Assembly: GCA_001599915.1 (NCBI GenBank)
Contig: BCIG01000009.1
Location: 434,001-498,000, forward strand
Origin: Symbiotaphrina buchneri
Lineage: Eukaryota; Ascomycota; Symbiotaphrinales; Symbiotaphrinaceae
Length of the DNA stretch: 64,000 bases
Reading direction: 5' to 3'
Part shown: positions 11,342 through 23,312 of the stretch, piece after piece
How positions within the stretch are numbered: the stretch's first letter is position 1
Layout: every line of letters begins with the position of its first letter
Position numbers and translations under genes: made by a program
The notes under the pieces: model-generated
Seen by the model: only the letters and a program-made list of their open reading frames with translations
The model's database searches: none
What the model was told of the DNA's origin: nothing

Positions 11342-14285
11342 CTATTGCTTCCACTTGGCCAGTTGTTCCATGATGTTTTGCACCTGCTGCGCTTGAGGAG
11401 CTGGTTGAGGTTGTGCAGAGGGCTGCCTCGCGGCAACACCCCCAAGGAGCGACGCCAATGCCGGATTCCCAGAGTACGCCGGGTTAGCGGCCAAGGAAGC
11501 GTAAGCCTGAAGGTTCTGTGGCGGCGCGATCTGACCGCCCGACTGCTGAGGTTGCTGGAAGCTGGACGGGACACCTCCGGTAGCCCCAGCAAGGAGACTT
11601 GCTAGGTCACCGCCAAGAGGTTGTTGTATTGCCGCGTGCGGTTGCTGTTGACCCTGCGCTGCAGGTTGCTGCTGTATGGCCCCCAAGAGCTTCTGCAGGG
11701 TTGGGCCGTCCAAAGATGCGATAAGGTTCCCTAGATTCGGAGTAGCCGCGGGCAGAGCTGCAGGGACTGTGGGCTGTCCATAAGGTGGAGCAAAAGGAGT
11801 GCTTGCAGGATATGAAGCTTGGGTTGGCGGCACGTGGGTTTGCTTGGCACGAACCACGAGCTCAGCAGCGATATTTGGTTCTAAATTGTCATACTCTGGA
11901 CTGGAGTCAGCACCGAAATCCAAAGTGGCAGGTCTGGACTTACCGTAGAAACGGACATTATCGACACCGGAGCGTCTGTCAAAGACCTGCAACGGGATCT
12001 TGGCTGAAGACTGTGAGGAGCGTGAAAGTTGAGAGACAGCGAGAACGCCTTCAAGAATCTGTCTCTTGATGACAGCGGCAAGCGACAGCCGCGGGTTGAG
12101 GAAGACAACGTCACTCTTGACGCCGCGGTCACGGAACGCTCTTTCGACAAACGTGATGAAATTCCTACGCGCAAGGATTCGCCATTAGCCTGAGTCCAAA
12201 GCAGTCAAACCAGGCTACATCGTGCTGTACCCACCTATCCAACTCGTCCATGACTATGATCTGCACTTCTGGAACGTCTCGCGCATCTCTCCGTGGAAGT
12301 GGTAAATCCGCATCCTCGTCACGATCCCGGCCTCTGGGACTGCGGCTTCGATACCTTGAGCCTCGGCCATATGGAGAAATTGATCTGCTCCGTCGGCGTC
12401 CCGTGTACCTGTCACGGCTCCTGTCCCTCCCAGGCCTGTAGTCATCTCGCCCTCGAAAGCCACGGGGAGACGGTGATCGCAGCGGACGGTAATCATCTCT
12501 GCCCCTCAAGCCATCACGGTCACGTCCATCGAGGCCCCGGCTTCCACGATATGACTGGCCAGACGTACTTCCGCCACGAGCACGCTCCGGAGACCGAGAT
12601 CGACGAGTAGCGTTCCGTGTATTCTTCTGGGGCTTGGATATTTCAAGATCTAGTATTCAATGAGCTTATTATCAAGCCAGACGATGACAATGACTTACGC
12701 ATCTTCCTCCCCCTAACGGACACTCCTTGTTCCGCTTGCAGAGCCTGGTAGCAGGATGCTGCGTCAAGGAACTGAACAAAGCCATATGCCTGTTTGATTG
12801 ATATTTGGGCGAGCTTGCCATGACGGTGGAATATGTGAAAGAGATCACGCTTCGTAACCTTCTCTGTGGGTAAATTTCCTAAGGTGCACATGTTAGGAAC
12901 CTGCAGATGGAGGCTCAATTTCCACGCTTACCGATGAAAAGCCGGGAGTGAGGAGGAAACCTATCCCACTGGCCTTCTGTGACATAGACTCTCTCTTCAT
13001 GCAGAAACTCGTCATATTTTCGTTGGATATCGGGGCCCCAGGGCTCCTGGTCTTCATCATCATCAGCAGCAGAAGCGGCATTTCTCGGAACCTTCCGGTC
13101 GAATGTCTCTCGTTGGTGCGAAGGTGTAGTTGGACTCTGAGTGGGAGCGTTGGATGACTGAAGCTGGTGCTGTTGGAAAGTGGCTAAAGGTGGAGGTGGC
13201 AGGCCATTGGCAGCTGAGCTAGTGCCCGGAGCACCGGCAGCGATCAAGGCAGGGGGGAAGCCAGGCGGCGCCTGGTAGGGAACGGATGGCTGGGGATATG
13301 TAGAAGTCGCAGCTGCAGGTTGGTTGTGCGGATGGTATGTGCGAATATCATCTCCGGTAGTATATGTGGCATGGTTGACAGCTCCCTCCTGTGGCGGTGG
13401 ACGCGGAGGAAGATTGGCATGGGCTGGAAGGCCTGGCATCTCGGACTGCGCGCTTCCCGTCGGTTGAAGACAGGTATCAATGAATGGTGTTGCATGACTG
13501 ACGTTGAAGCCTTCGGCGGTGGGAGCACTGGCATTGGATGGGGACAGGTTATCCAAGAGCGTCTGAAAGTTGACGCCACCGTCTGTTACAGCAGGCATGC
13601 TGCCACCTTGGGCCAACGTGGTGAGCGCCACGTCGAGCGAATTGTCAGGTTCGACTTTGGTATGCTCGGAATCGGTGATGTCACGCAAGTCAGAAGGCGC
13701 TTCGGTAGGAGCAAGGCGTATCTGTGAAGGGTCTCCGGGCTCGGACAGTGGTTGGACGCTGTTTGCGAGGGGTGGCGAGCCATCAAGTGCGGAAGCGGAA
13801 GTCGTCATAGCCACTGCAGAGGGGGCGATGGATGCATCCGTAAACTGAGCGGTGCTAGAAAGCTGCTTGGGCTCTATATTGTTTTCAGCTGTGGTAGATT
13901 TACCCTCGTCCTCTGACCCGTCTTGATCTTCTAGCTCCAAAGACATCGCGTAGTCGTCATTTCCATCATCCTCTGCCTCAGCCGCGGGTCCAGGAACGCC
14001 TCCCGATGCGCCTCCATTTGTCAACGAGCCGCTTTGGGTTTCTACCGACGTTTGGACATCGTGGAGCTGTGATCCAGGATTCATATTAGCAGCTCCGGTG
14101 GGTTGGACGAATTCCGGGATAGAGTCCTTGGCAATATAGGAAGATGTATCATTGAACACGGGATCCATCTGATTCTGAAGCACAGGGATACTGGAGGGCT
14201 CCGGAACGTGGAGAGGTCTGGGCGAGACGGGCGTCAAGGTCTTCCCGCGATATTCAGGTGCCTCAGGCGGAGGACTAGACGTCAT
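11342..14285 (-). CDS. nab3: Nab3-like RNA-binding protein (RRM plus anticodon-binding-like domain)
   Basis: Exons 14285-12932, 12878-12699, 12649-12235, 12164-11944 and 11895-11342 give 907 aa. Order: a long acidic, Pro/Ser-rich N-terminus; a region PWGPDIQRKYDEFLHEERVY; one RRM at about 447-515 (SRLFIGNLPTEKVTKRDLFHIF..., YGFVQF); an RS/RGG-like basic stretch (about 540-620); a domain starting VQIIVMDELDRNFITFVERA that resembles the anticodon-binding-like fold of metazoan NCOA5; and a Q/P/A-rich tail. In yeast Nab3 works with Nrd1-Sen1 in termination of non-coding transcripts; that role is inferred. The intron at 12879-12931 falls inside the RRM. Confidence 0.85.
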
Positions 14286-14776
14286 CTAAATAGCAACAGG
14301 TTCTGGTCGACCCGGAGTGATGCGCACTGCCGCAGGGAAAAATCCAATCATCTATCGATTACGATATAGTGACTGTGTGCGATGAAGACCAGATGCCGCG
14401 CAATGTATAAGTAGAATAACGTTCCTCTGCGGGAACGCTAAGATGGAGATGTAGACGTAGAGTAGAAGGGGAAGGAGGGGGGTAAATGGTAAAACCAAGG
14501 GCAGATGGGTATCAGAGGTGAAGGGAAGGAGGAGAAGGCGGAGGTGAAAGATTTGAGGTTGGTTTAAACCGCACGGATATGGTGTACGGTCTGCGGCACC
14601 TTACCTTATTTAGTTGGTAAATTGCCAAAGCAGGCTTAGCTGGAGAACCGAACTCCACGGCCAATGAGGGTGACCAGTGAGTCAGTGACCACCACGACGC
14701 AGTCACAGAGCACATACCGTTTGTACGGTACATCTACTCGTACGCAACCTGCCTGGAGCCCGGTCGACTTCTTCAT
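14286..14776. promoter_or_regulatory. Divergent promoter region, NAB3/ICT1
   Basis: Gene-free. It contains a CCAAT box at about 14660 on the + strand (AGCCAATGAGG context lies at 14659-14667) and an ACCTTACCTT motif near 14600. No ORF with support. Confidence 0.45.
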
Positions 14777-15572
14777 ATGGTACCAAAGCCAACTTGGCGC
14801 GCTTTCGTGCTGTCCTACAAACAATCAACAAGTCTTTCGACGCTGTTGACGGCTAAGCCTTTCTTCCGCGCTACACCTTCTTCACACTTGGCAGTAGCTG
14901 CAACTCGGGGAGCATCGTCAAATGGGCCCGGTCAAGGCCCCTTGCAGGACACAAAGGACGCCGACGTGGATGCTGCTCGACGATGGCTGGCTGTTTACAG
15001 GACTCAGGACCTCATTCCCAGGGATATAGGGGTTGTCACCTTCAGTCGGTCCTCAGGGCCTGGAGGACAGAATGTTAACAAGTATGCACAGCCATAACAT
15101 AGTCCCCCTAAACTCCGCCAGAAACGTAGCCAATCGTGATATAGGGTCAATTCTAAGGCCACCCTCCGCGTCCCTCTGAAGAAACTGCTCGACCTGATCC
15201 CACCTTTGGTGCATTCAAAGATAACTGCCTCGCGGTGGGTGGCCGCTAAATCAGACTCCATCATTATTCAAGCAGATTCCAGTCGGAAACAGGCGGAAAA
15301 CGCCCAGGACTGCTATCGGAAATTGCGGACAATGATCATCGAGGCCGCTACGGGGGTTATTCCGGGCGAGACTTCAAGTGAAACCAAGGAGAAGGTTCAG
15401 AGCCTGTATGATCGCATCTTTACTCCCTCGTCACGGGCGACCCGTCAACAAGTACTCGATGCTAACTACGACTAGACGGAGAGCAGAGAACGAGTCCCGC
15501 CTGCGCAGCAAAAAGAGTCAAGGCGCCAAGAAGAACGCAAGGCGAGGTAAAGGGGTATCTGGTGATTATTGA
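14777..15572 (+). CDS. Mitochondrial ICT1/Pth4-type peptidyl-tRNA hydrolase
   Basis: Exons 14777-15081, 15145-15405 and 15476-15572 join to 220 aa. A mitochondrial-type leader is followed by the release-factor catalytic motif SRSSGPGGQNVNKVNSK (GGQ) and a strongly basic C-terminal tail (RRAENESRLRSKKSQGAKKN) that in this family enters the mRNA channel of stalled ribosomes. There is no codon-recognition domain, so it acts on stalled mitoribosomes rather than as a true release factor. Intron 2 (15406-15475, GTATGA...TAG) is needed to reach the basic tail; without it the frame ends at a TAG just after ANYD. Its stop codon is only 33 nt from that of convergent UTP6. Confidence 0.92.
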
Positions 15573-15605
15573 GTTGCCTGGACATTTGTAGAAGAGATCA
15601 CACTG

Positions 15606-17030
15606 TCATAACTGAGTATGCAGTGACTCTTGCTCTCGGAGTAACCGGATACTGCCTGCCCAGCGTGCGAGTGCATAGCTGGTTAAGGCCTTCGCCTCCG
15701 TTATACCTCCGGCCTCACGAAGCGTCTTGATGAGCGACAAGACCTGATCCTCGGTCACACTGAGGTCTTCTTGCAAGGATTCCCCAATTTCCCTCAATAA
15801 CTTTCCAACTTTCATCGACAAGACTTTCTCCACGCCAATATCGAGCCCCATAGCTCCTTTGAGGGGAAGCAGCCAGGAAATGGCATTCGCACGAGCCCCC
15901 CAACGATCAGTCGTGACCTCTACCAATGAATCAAAGCGCTCAAGCGCAACGCCCAGCGCTGCAGGAAATGCGGGCGAACTAGTCTCTACGCCAACCACAG
16001 GCATTCTAGAATAGCAACTTACATACTGTGAACTGCTGGGACAGTATTTGCTCAGGTAGTCCACCACGTGCTGCAAGACATTCATGAGGCAAGGTGACTG
16101 GGGAAATTCCATGAACGTCGCAATAAACCGTTCGGCAAAGGTCCCATCATGCCTGAATTCCCGCATCGCAGCATCAAAAATTGCCATAGGGATCGCTCCT
16201 GAAAGAGCAGGTGTGGAAGACAGGCCGAGGAACGAAGAGTTTTCGGCGGCGTGTTCGTGTGTAGTTTCCGAGTCGACTGCTTCCACTGGTAACTTGATGA
16301 CGTCGTCATCCATTTCTTCCCTTTCACTGAACACGGTAGTTTCATCAGTGGGAGCCACTGCTGCTAAAGAGTCATCTAGCCCCAGAATTTTCCGCCGCGT
16401 GATGATCTTGTTAATGTAGAGCATCTCCAACTTGGCGTATGCGAGCCAAATATCCGGAGATCCCTTGCAGAGCCGCAGTCCACGTTGCATGTAACTCCGA
16501 GCGACGCTAATGTCTCCTTGAGTATCCATCGCATTCTGAGCAGCAGATATCCAGAGGTCTGCATTAGTTGGATGCATTCGTAGAGCCGTCGTGAAGATTT
16601 CCGCAAGCTTCCTATTGGATTTCTCCTTCCGAGCATAGTCGATGTATTGCAACCATAGCCCGAGGTCACCGTGGAACTTCCGAGTACCTCTCTCGAATAT
16701 GAAGAATATGCGTTTTTGGCCAGCGTAGCGGCTTGATTTCACCCCTAACCTCTTTACCCTCCTTCTCCTAAGAGCATCGAGGTTCATCTCGTACTGGGCA
16801 TAACGGATGTAGTCAGAGGGAGACGAGCCACGAGCCGCAAGCTTGTGTTCAAAATCTGACCGTTTCTTGGCAATGGAGTGGATTTCTTCCTAAAAGGAAT
16901 CAGCCAGAGTAAGTCATTTCCAGAATCTCGTCTGGCTCACCTCGTTGAAGATCTTTTTCCGTTCATACTCCCGTAATTCGGGCACTGATTGCTCGAGATA
17001 GAAGCGTGCCTTGTCACTGACTCCTGCCAT
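15606..17030 (-). CDS. utp6: U3 snoRNP component UTP6
   Basis: Exons 17030-16941 and 16889-15606 (intron 16890-16940, GTGAGC...TAG) give 457 aa. The start MAGVSDKARFYLEQSVPELRE and the HAT-repeat region (YAQYEMNLDALRRRR, WLQYIDYARKEKSNRKLAEIF, LWISAAQNAMDTQGD, IWLAYAKLEMLYINKI) identify UTP6. It belongs to the small-subunit processome (UTP-B) in the nucleolus and is needed for 18S rRNA maturation. The C-terminal third is less conserved but ends in further helical repeats. The region ...SSSQYVSCYSRMP... contains a GTAAGT but no workable acceptor, so I keep it as exon. Confidence 0.93.
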
Positions 17031-17610
17031 TTATGACGGCGGCACAAGCAGCAGAATCCGGTTATTTTCGGACGTGATCCTTCGGGCCTGAACACGCCAA
17101 CGATTCGGCTTTGTTAATCTGTGATTCCCAAAAGGCTTTACAAATCCCGAGGCTGCGTGCAATAGCTGGAACCATGGATGGTGGGACCAGGTACGTATGG
17201 CGAGCAGCAGATTAATTTTCTTATCGCCTGGTGGTAACTGTAATACAGGATTAACATTTCTTCGCCGGAGCTGTGGTTTTTCCAGGACCGAAGTCCATCC
17301 GCAGGCTCGCTGGTGTCAGGGGCTTAAGGGCCGTGCTCCTTCGTACCCTAGGTACCTACTCCGTACATTTACCACCCTTGCTTATGATTATTCTGCACTC
17401 ACTCAACGCCCGTCCATCTCCGCGAGGCGCCGGTTCATGTCTGGCGATTTCATATAATTCGTTTCCTTTCTGTTCTATTGCATCGCCATTACCCTCCGCT
17501 GGTTGTCTCACGCGGCAGTGACTATCTTCCTCGGGCTTGCATGATCACACTGTTGACTTAACCGGGCTTCCCGCGCAGTAAGGCGAAAGTTCTCTCTGAA
17601 AGCGGGCGTC
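17031..17610. promoter_or_regulatory. Divergent promoter region, UTP6/CWH43
   Basis: No supported gene. It has a GGTACCTACTCCGTAC-type motif at about 17350-17366. Confidence 0.5.
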
Positions 17611-20600
17611 ATGGGGCCCAGGCCAAAGGAGGGGGAGGTCATAATTGCCGTGCGTCTTCAGGTCATATACAACTGACAGCAGCAATGCTAATATCCACGA
17701 CCCTAGTTTTCCGGCTCATGGATCTCCTGGTCCCATACCGTGATAGCATATGGTGAGGGACTCGGGGTCCATATCTAGCTCGTCACTAACCGCACCCAGC
17801 TGCGTTCATTGGTGCCCTAATAACTGGAGTGTGGGTACGCCTGGTGTTCAAACATATCCCGTTGATCGCTGAACTTTTGCAGGTCATTGCACTATCATAA
17901 AATCGTGCAGAACGAGCACTACGTGAGTCAGACAGCTCTGTATTTTACCCGCAAAGATACTGAAGATACTGCCTTTGAAAGGGATATCCTCAGGAATGGT
18001 TTCCGTCAGTATCGGCAACAATCGGCGACCGCTATCCTGAACGTTCAGTATTCCAGATATTCATAGCCATAACTTCCGGTCCGTCGACTTTGACTCGTCA
18101 TGATATCCAAGCCAATTGGCTGATTTTTTTTACAGGTCCAAGATTTGCTCTAGTATTTCTCTGGTATCTCCTCACCGCTCGGCCTGGCGCTACCTTGCCC
18201 AAATTCGTGGCCGGCAGTGGGCTGTTTAGGACTTTCACGTGTGGCGGTTGGACTTATATCACGTCCACGGACGATCATGACTGGCACGATATATTCATGA
18301 TCTCCTATCTCGTTGCTACCTTGCCTTGGACTCTTGGATGCCTGGCTCTCAGTCCCAACAATCCGAAAGCCGTGAAGTACAGGAAAATACTAGCCAGCCT
18401 CTTCTTTGGCACACTGATACCTTTAATTTATTTCTTCATTCAGCATAAAGTGCACAAAGTCCCTGGAGGTATGTTTTGATCACCCCCTTGTGGAATGCAT
18501 CAGCTTTTGTGTTTGCTTACAATGCGCAGCCTACACGATCTATGCTTTCTTCGAATGGGCTTTGATTCTCTTTGACGTCGCCTTTGATGCCGTGACTGCG
18601 TTGGACTTCGACACTTTCGAACTAGTCGTGAAGGATGTCAAGGGAGTTAGCAGAGGGTATGTGCACTGGCTTCCAAAATAGCGCGCACGTAGTAGCCAGC
18701 ATACGCCGTTTTCACTAGAATCAATCTGAACTTGCGGTCAACGCAGAAACAATCAACTCATAGCAGATGCTGTTCTTGAGAAAGAGTATGTAATTGGGTA
18801 ACCTTTGTGTTTATCAGCTCGTGGTTAAGGTCGTATAGGAAACAAAAACCCGTTGGCCTTACTTTCGGCGGAAAATTCTCGAGCTCGGAAGCAATCGATG
18901 CCGTCGCCGACGTATACAATGGGGTATAAACAATCAGATCTCTTGAAGCATGAGTATCTACTGATTCTACCGTCAGTTCATTTTCTGGTCGATGCTTACG
19001 TCTTTAGGCCTTCTGGTCTGGTGTAAGTGGTCCTTCCTCAAACCTGGCCATCACTGACCTTGTAGACTTCCCACTATGGCATATGGGTATTTCGGGCTAC
19101 GAGGTGATGGTAATGTCCACAATCTCACCGGTCCTTCTGGGAATACCGGCTTTGCGGTCGCTAGTGGTTCGCAACCTTAGGATTGTCCATCTAATGTCTT
19201 TGCTTGGGCTCTCTGCGTATATGTTCAAGGCGCCAGAGACTCGACTTTTTGCCGTCGGTTTCGCTGTGTGGACCTCGTGTCTTGCCTGGGCCGCCACAGT
19301 ATATGCTGATCGTGCGCACCCGGCAAGGCTCGAGGGCCGAATATGTAGCTGGGCAATTGGTCTGATTGCCTCAAGTGTGGCAAAGTTCGCCTTCTGGACC
19401 AACAATCCGCTGTGGCCAATCGTCCCCTGGGGCTGGCATAAGACTGGGCTCATTCTAGCTGTTTGTGCCATACTAAGGGCGACCCGCGGTCTCAATGGTG
19501 GCACTATGAACGCAACAATCCTTGCTGAGAAGCATCGGTCTCCCATCCTACTCGGCTTCGGGCTGGGCGGCCTCTTCTTCGGCGCTCATTCTCTGCTCTC
19601 TGACTCAAGCACCATGGTGCTCTGGGTTTGGAACGGCTACCCTGTCACGGGCCCTTTGGCGGTTCCCCACGGTGCATACACCATTGGGGCAATGGGCATT
19701 GGGCTGGTAATTGGCCTTTTCTTCACTGAGATTGCCCAATGTTGGACGTTCTACGGCCTTGGTTGCGTTGCAGCCGCGGTTCTTACCAGTTACGGGGGCT
19801 GGACGGGATTTTATGGAGGGCTAGTCCTTGCTCTGTACATCATGGCTCTTTTCCCTGTCCTCCTGGCCGCAGCAGCAAACTCCTCTCCGGCTCGAACATT
19901 TGGCTTGGGCTTCTTCCTCTATAACCTGATGGTTTTGTTCCATGTATGGGTGGTCGCATATGCCTTTGTTCCGGGTGGACCTCTCGTCCGAGAGCATACG
20001 GATTGGGTCATGACCACAACGATGCTCTTGATCGGCTGTGGGATCTTCTCCGTCACATCTATGCAAGGCTCACGCACAAAGGCTCTGAAAAGGAGCCCTC
20101 CTATTGCGCCTCGCAGACAGCGCTCGTATTATCTTTATATACTGATCGGTCTAGAGCTTCTTGCTGCCTCAATTGCTTACCTGCGCTTTCCTTCATACGA
20201 TTACACGCCGTATCACCCCGAGGAAAAGCTAGTGACGGCTGGTATCTGGACGATACACTTCTCATTGGACAATGACATGGACTCATCAGAACGCCGCATC
20301 CGAGATCTGATCAAAGAGATGGAAGTGGATGTCATCGGCTTGCTCGAATCCGATTTGCAAAGGATCATCATGGGCAACCGAGATACCACTCAGTACCTCG
20401 CCGAGGATTTGGGCATGTATGTGGACTATGGGCCAGGGCCAAACAAGCATACATGGGGAGCTGCGCTACTCTCGAAATTCCCTATCCTCAACTCTACCCA
20501 TCACCTGCTACCGTCCCCCGTTGGCGAACTGGCTCCGGCGATTCATGCGACTCTCAATATGTACGGAGAGCACGTTGATGTCGTTGTCTTCCACTCCGGG

Positions 20601-21142
20601 CAGGAGGAAGATCCCGAGGACCGCCGTTTGCAGACCGAATATCTCTCCCACCTCATGGCTAGCTCCCCAAGACCGTTAATTCTGCTTTCCTATCTTGTTA
20701 CCAAACCGCTCGAGGGAAACTACAACACCTATGTGAGCGACCTAAGTGGGATGAAAGATATCGACCTGTCCGACTGGGACCGATGGTGCGAGTACATACT
20801 ATACAAGGGCTTGAAGCGAACCGGTTATGCTCGGGTCAGCAGATCTACTATCACGGACACTGAGCTTCAGGTAGGACTCATCCCACAGTTCGACACCCCA
20901 GCTGCATGTAGCTGATGCTTTCTTTCTAGGTGGGCAAGTTCGTCGTTGGCCAGGGAGATACTGCACATGAGCGCGCAACAGAGGATCAAGTCCCTCCTGG
21001 ACAACGGTTCCCTGCCATGTTCAGGGGAGAAGGTGTTCGTGGCCATCAGTATCACGTCTTCGAGGAGCCAAGGTGAGTGACAGGTCTATTCAGCCAACAT
21101 TGCATGCGTTGAACTGACTTTTGCCACAGGTACTTCGTTTGA
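17611..21142 (+). CDS. cwh43: CWH43, GPI-anchor ceramide remodelling protein
   Basis: Thirteen exons (17611-17649, 17707-17752, 17800-17830, 17883-17922, 17982-18078, 18136-18468, 18530-18656, 18747-18785, 18839-18923, 18977-19022, 19066-20870, 20930-21072, 21130-21142) give 947 aa with consistent phases. The N-terminal half is a Frag1/PGAP2-like multi-pass region (SLHYHKIVQNEHYGYP, SATIGDRYPER, GPRFALVFLWYLLTARPGA). The middle has about ten more membrane segments, and residues from about 675 form an endonuclease/phosphatase-like lumenal domain (VIGLLESDLQRI, WGAALLSKFPI). In yeast Cwh43 replaces diacylglycerol with ceramide in GPI anchors in the ER. The 39-nt first exon is the least certain part; the last exon encodes only YFV. 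Confidence 0.92.
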
Positions 21143-21793
21143 TACGGTCACAATGTGTATTCGATCAATGTGATATCGTGGTTTCGCCCGTCTCCGTCAG
21201 ACGTAGCGTGTCCCTGGGGGCTGTTGACGTAGAATAGTCTACCTGAGCAAATCTAGGGCAATCCCCAAAAGTACTATCTATCTAGTCTGCCACTCGATAT
21301 CTCGCATGTCTACCACGTTCCCTCCCCTTTTCACTTGCCGCCTGGGATTCTCAAGCCTCCTTATTCGTCGAGACGTTGCGTTACTCCGTACGTACACCTA
21401 CTTCGTAGATTGGTATGGTGGTAGCAGTCAAGCGAGAGGCGACGGTCTTGGCTTTGGCTCCCTTCTCCCTTTTTCCCAGTCAAGTACGGAGTACAAGGTA
21501 CTTGCCCACTGCGCGAGCCGCCCACCGTGCACCGTGTCATTCGTACTCCATTCGCTCATCCCAGGGCGACAATTGAGATTATTATTGCTCTGCAGCACAC
21601 ACCCTGCCAAACTTTGTGTTGTACCTTAGATCCAACGTTTGTCACCACCACCAATTGATATCCTCTTCCTGTACCGCATCTGCCCTTGGGTCTTCATAGT
21701 TGTTGTCCGTACGCTCTCCCGGTTTGTTGTTTTCCAAAGTGCCGGTCAGCTTCGACGACTGCTCCATATCACCGCTGCCTGTTATCACAGATC
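21143..21793. promoter_or_regulatory. Intergenic region upstream of SEC14
   Basis: CWH43 3' flank and SEC14 promoter/leader. It contains TACTCCGTACGTAC-type sequence at about 21381-21395 and an inverted copy (GTACGGAGTACAAGGTAC) at 21484-21501. No ORF with support. Confidence 0.5.
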
Positions 21794-23012
21794 ATGGCTT
21801 CCAACTCGACAATGACGTTGGACCCCAAATACGATCACTATGACTATCCTATAATATCCCACGTCAACCTCCCTGGACATCCTGGGCACACTACCCCGCA
21901 GCAGGATGCGCAAGTCCATCAGTTGCGTATGCTATTGGAGCAAGAGGGCTGCAGCGAGCGCCTCGACACCTTGACCTTGGTCGGTCCCTTCATATACGCC
22001 CACACGTCTGTACCCCACTGACTTGAGAGTGGTACAGTTGCGATTTCTAAGAGCGCGAAAGTTCAGCGTAGAGCTTTCGAAGCAGATGTGTGTCCTCAAA
22101 GCCGTCCTTCTGATACATTCCCGTACTGACCCAGTTGTGCTAGGTTCCTTGACTGTGAGAAATGGCGGAAAGAATTCGGCGTCGATGAGCTGGTGAAGAA
22201 TTTCGACTATGTCGAGAAGCCAAAGGTTTTCGAATACTACCCACAATATTACCACAAGACGGACAAGGTATGCCGGTTTCGCGACAGTTCTGTGCGTGGA
22301 AAGCGTGCTGACTTGCCTGCAGGATGGGCGGCCGGTATACATTGAACAATTGGGGAAGATTGATCTGACTGCCATGTATAAAATTACGACTGCCGAGCGC
22401 ATGCTGCAGAATCTTGTGGTGGAATATGAAAAGGTCGCTGATCCTCGCTTGCCCGCCTGTTCGCGGAAGGCAGGGCATCTACTGGAGACATGCTGCACCA
22501 TCATGGACCTGAAAGGCGTCGGGTTGTCCAAGGTGCCTTCAGTATACGGTTATCTGAGACAGGCGTCGGCCATCTCTCAAAATTATTATCCTGAGAGGCT
22601 GGGCAAATTGTACCTCATCAATGCGCCTTGGGGTTTCTCATCTGTCTTCAGCGTTGTCAAGTCATTCCTGGACCCGATCACCGTTGAGAAGATACACGTA
22701 CTCGGGAGTGGGTATCAGAAGGAGCTATTGGATCAGGTGCCTGCTCAGAATCTTCCAGAGCGGTTTGGTGGAAAATGCAGTTGTCAGGGTGGCTGTGAGT
22801 TCAGTGACGCCGGCCCTTGGAAAGAACCACAATGGGTGGGGGGAGCGAATAAGGAGCAACGCAAACAAGAGGAAGGGTCGGCCGACATCGAAAACGTGCC
22901 TGAAAGCAATATTCCTACAGGAACGGCTTCGGCAGGGGCTGCCACGTCTGGTATCGCAGATCCAGTAGGGCAGATGGCAGGGAAGGCTGGCGGGGCAGCT
23001 CATAGCACATAG
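21794..23012 (+). CDS. sec14: SEC14 phosphatidylinositol/phosphatidylcholine transfer protein
   Basis: Exons 21794-21979, 22038-22087, 22144-22267 and 22323-23012 give 349 aa. The CRAL-TRIO N-terminal helices ([28 protein letters not shown]) and the lipid-binding domain ([57 protein letters not shown]) match Sec14 rather than its looser relatives. It exchanges PI and PC and keeps Golgi membranes competent for secretion. A Gly/Ala-rich tail of about 70 residues follows the [10 protein letters not shown] core, as in other filamentous fungi. The second exon is only 50 nt. Confidence 0.96.
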
Positions 23013-23312
23013 CTTATAGTAGATAGTAGTTATCTCGCGGGAGACGTTTCTTCTGGCAGGTCACGGGCAAAGGGGACAGCTTGCCACACAGACTCTCTCT
23101 TTCGCAACGTGAATGGGGTGATCAGGTTATCATGGGATGAGCAGATCGACACACGGAAGAAAAGTAGGACATGTTTGCAAATAAAGGCATCGCTTGAAAC
23201 CACAATATACAGCAATCTCCCACGCCGCCAGCTGCCCTAGTCTATGCGCCCGTCCATATTGCGCCAATACCGCCTAACGCCCGAAAGGGAGAGTGTTGAG
23301 GGTTATCTCTAT

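Noticed and set aside
15959-16030. Possible intron in UTP6 starting GTAAGTTGC near SSSQYV
   Set aside because: The only acceptors give introns under 40 nt and break the frame; the unspliced frame continues smoothly.
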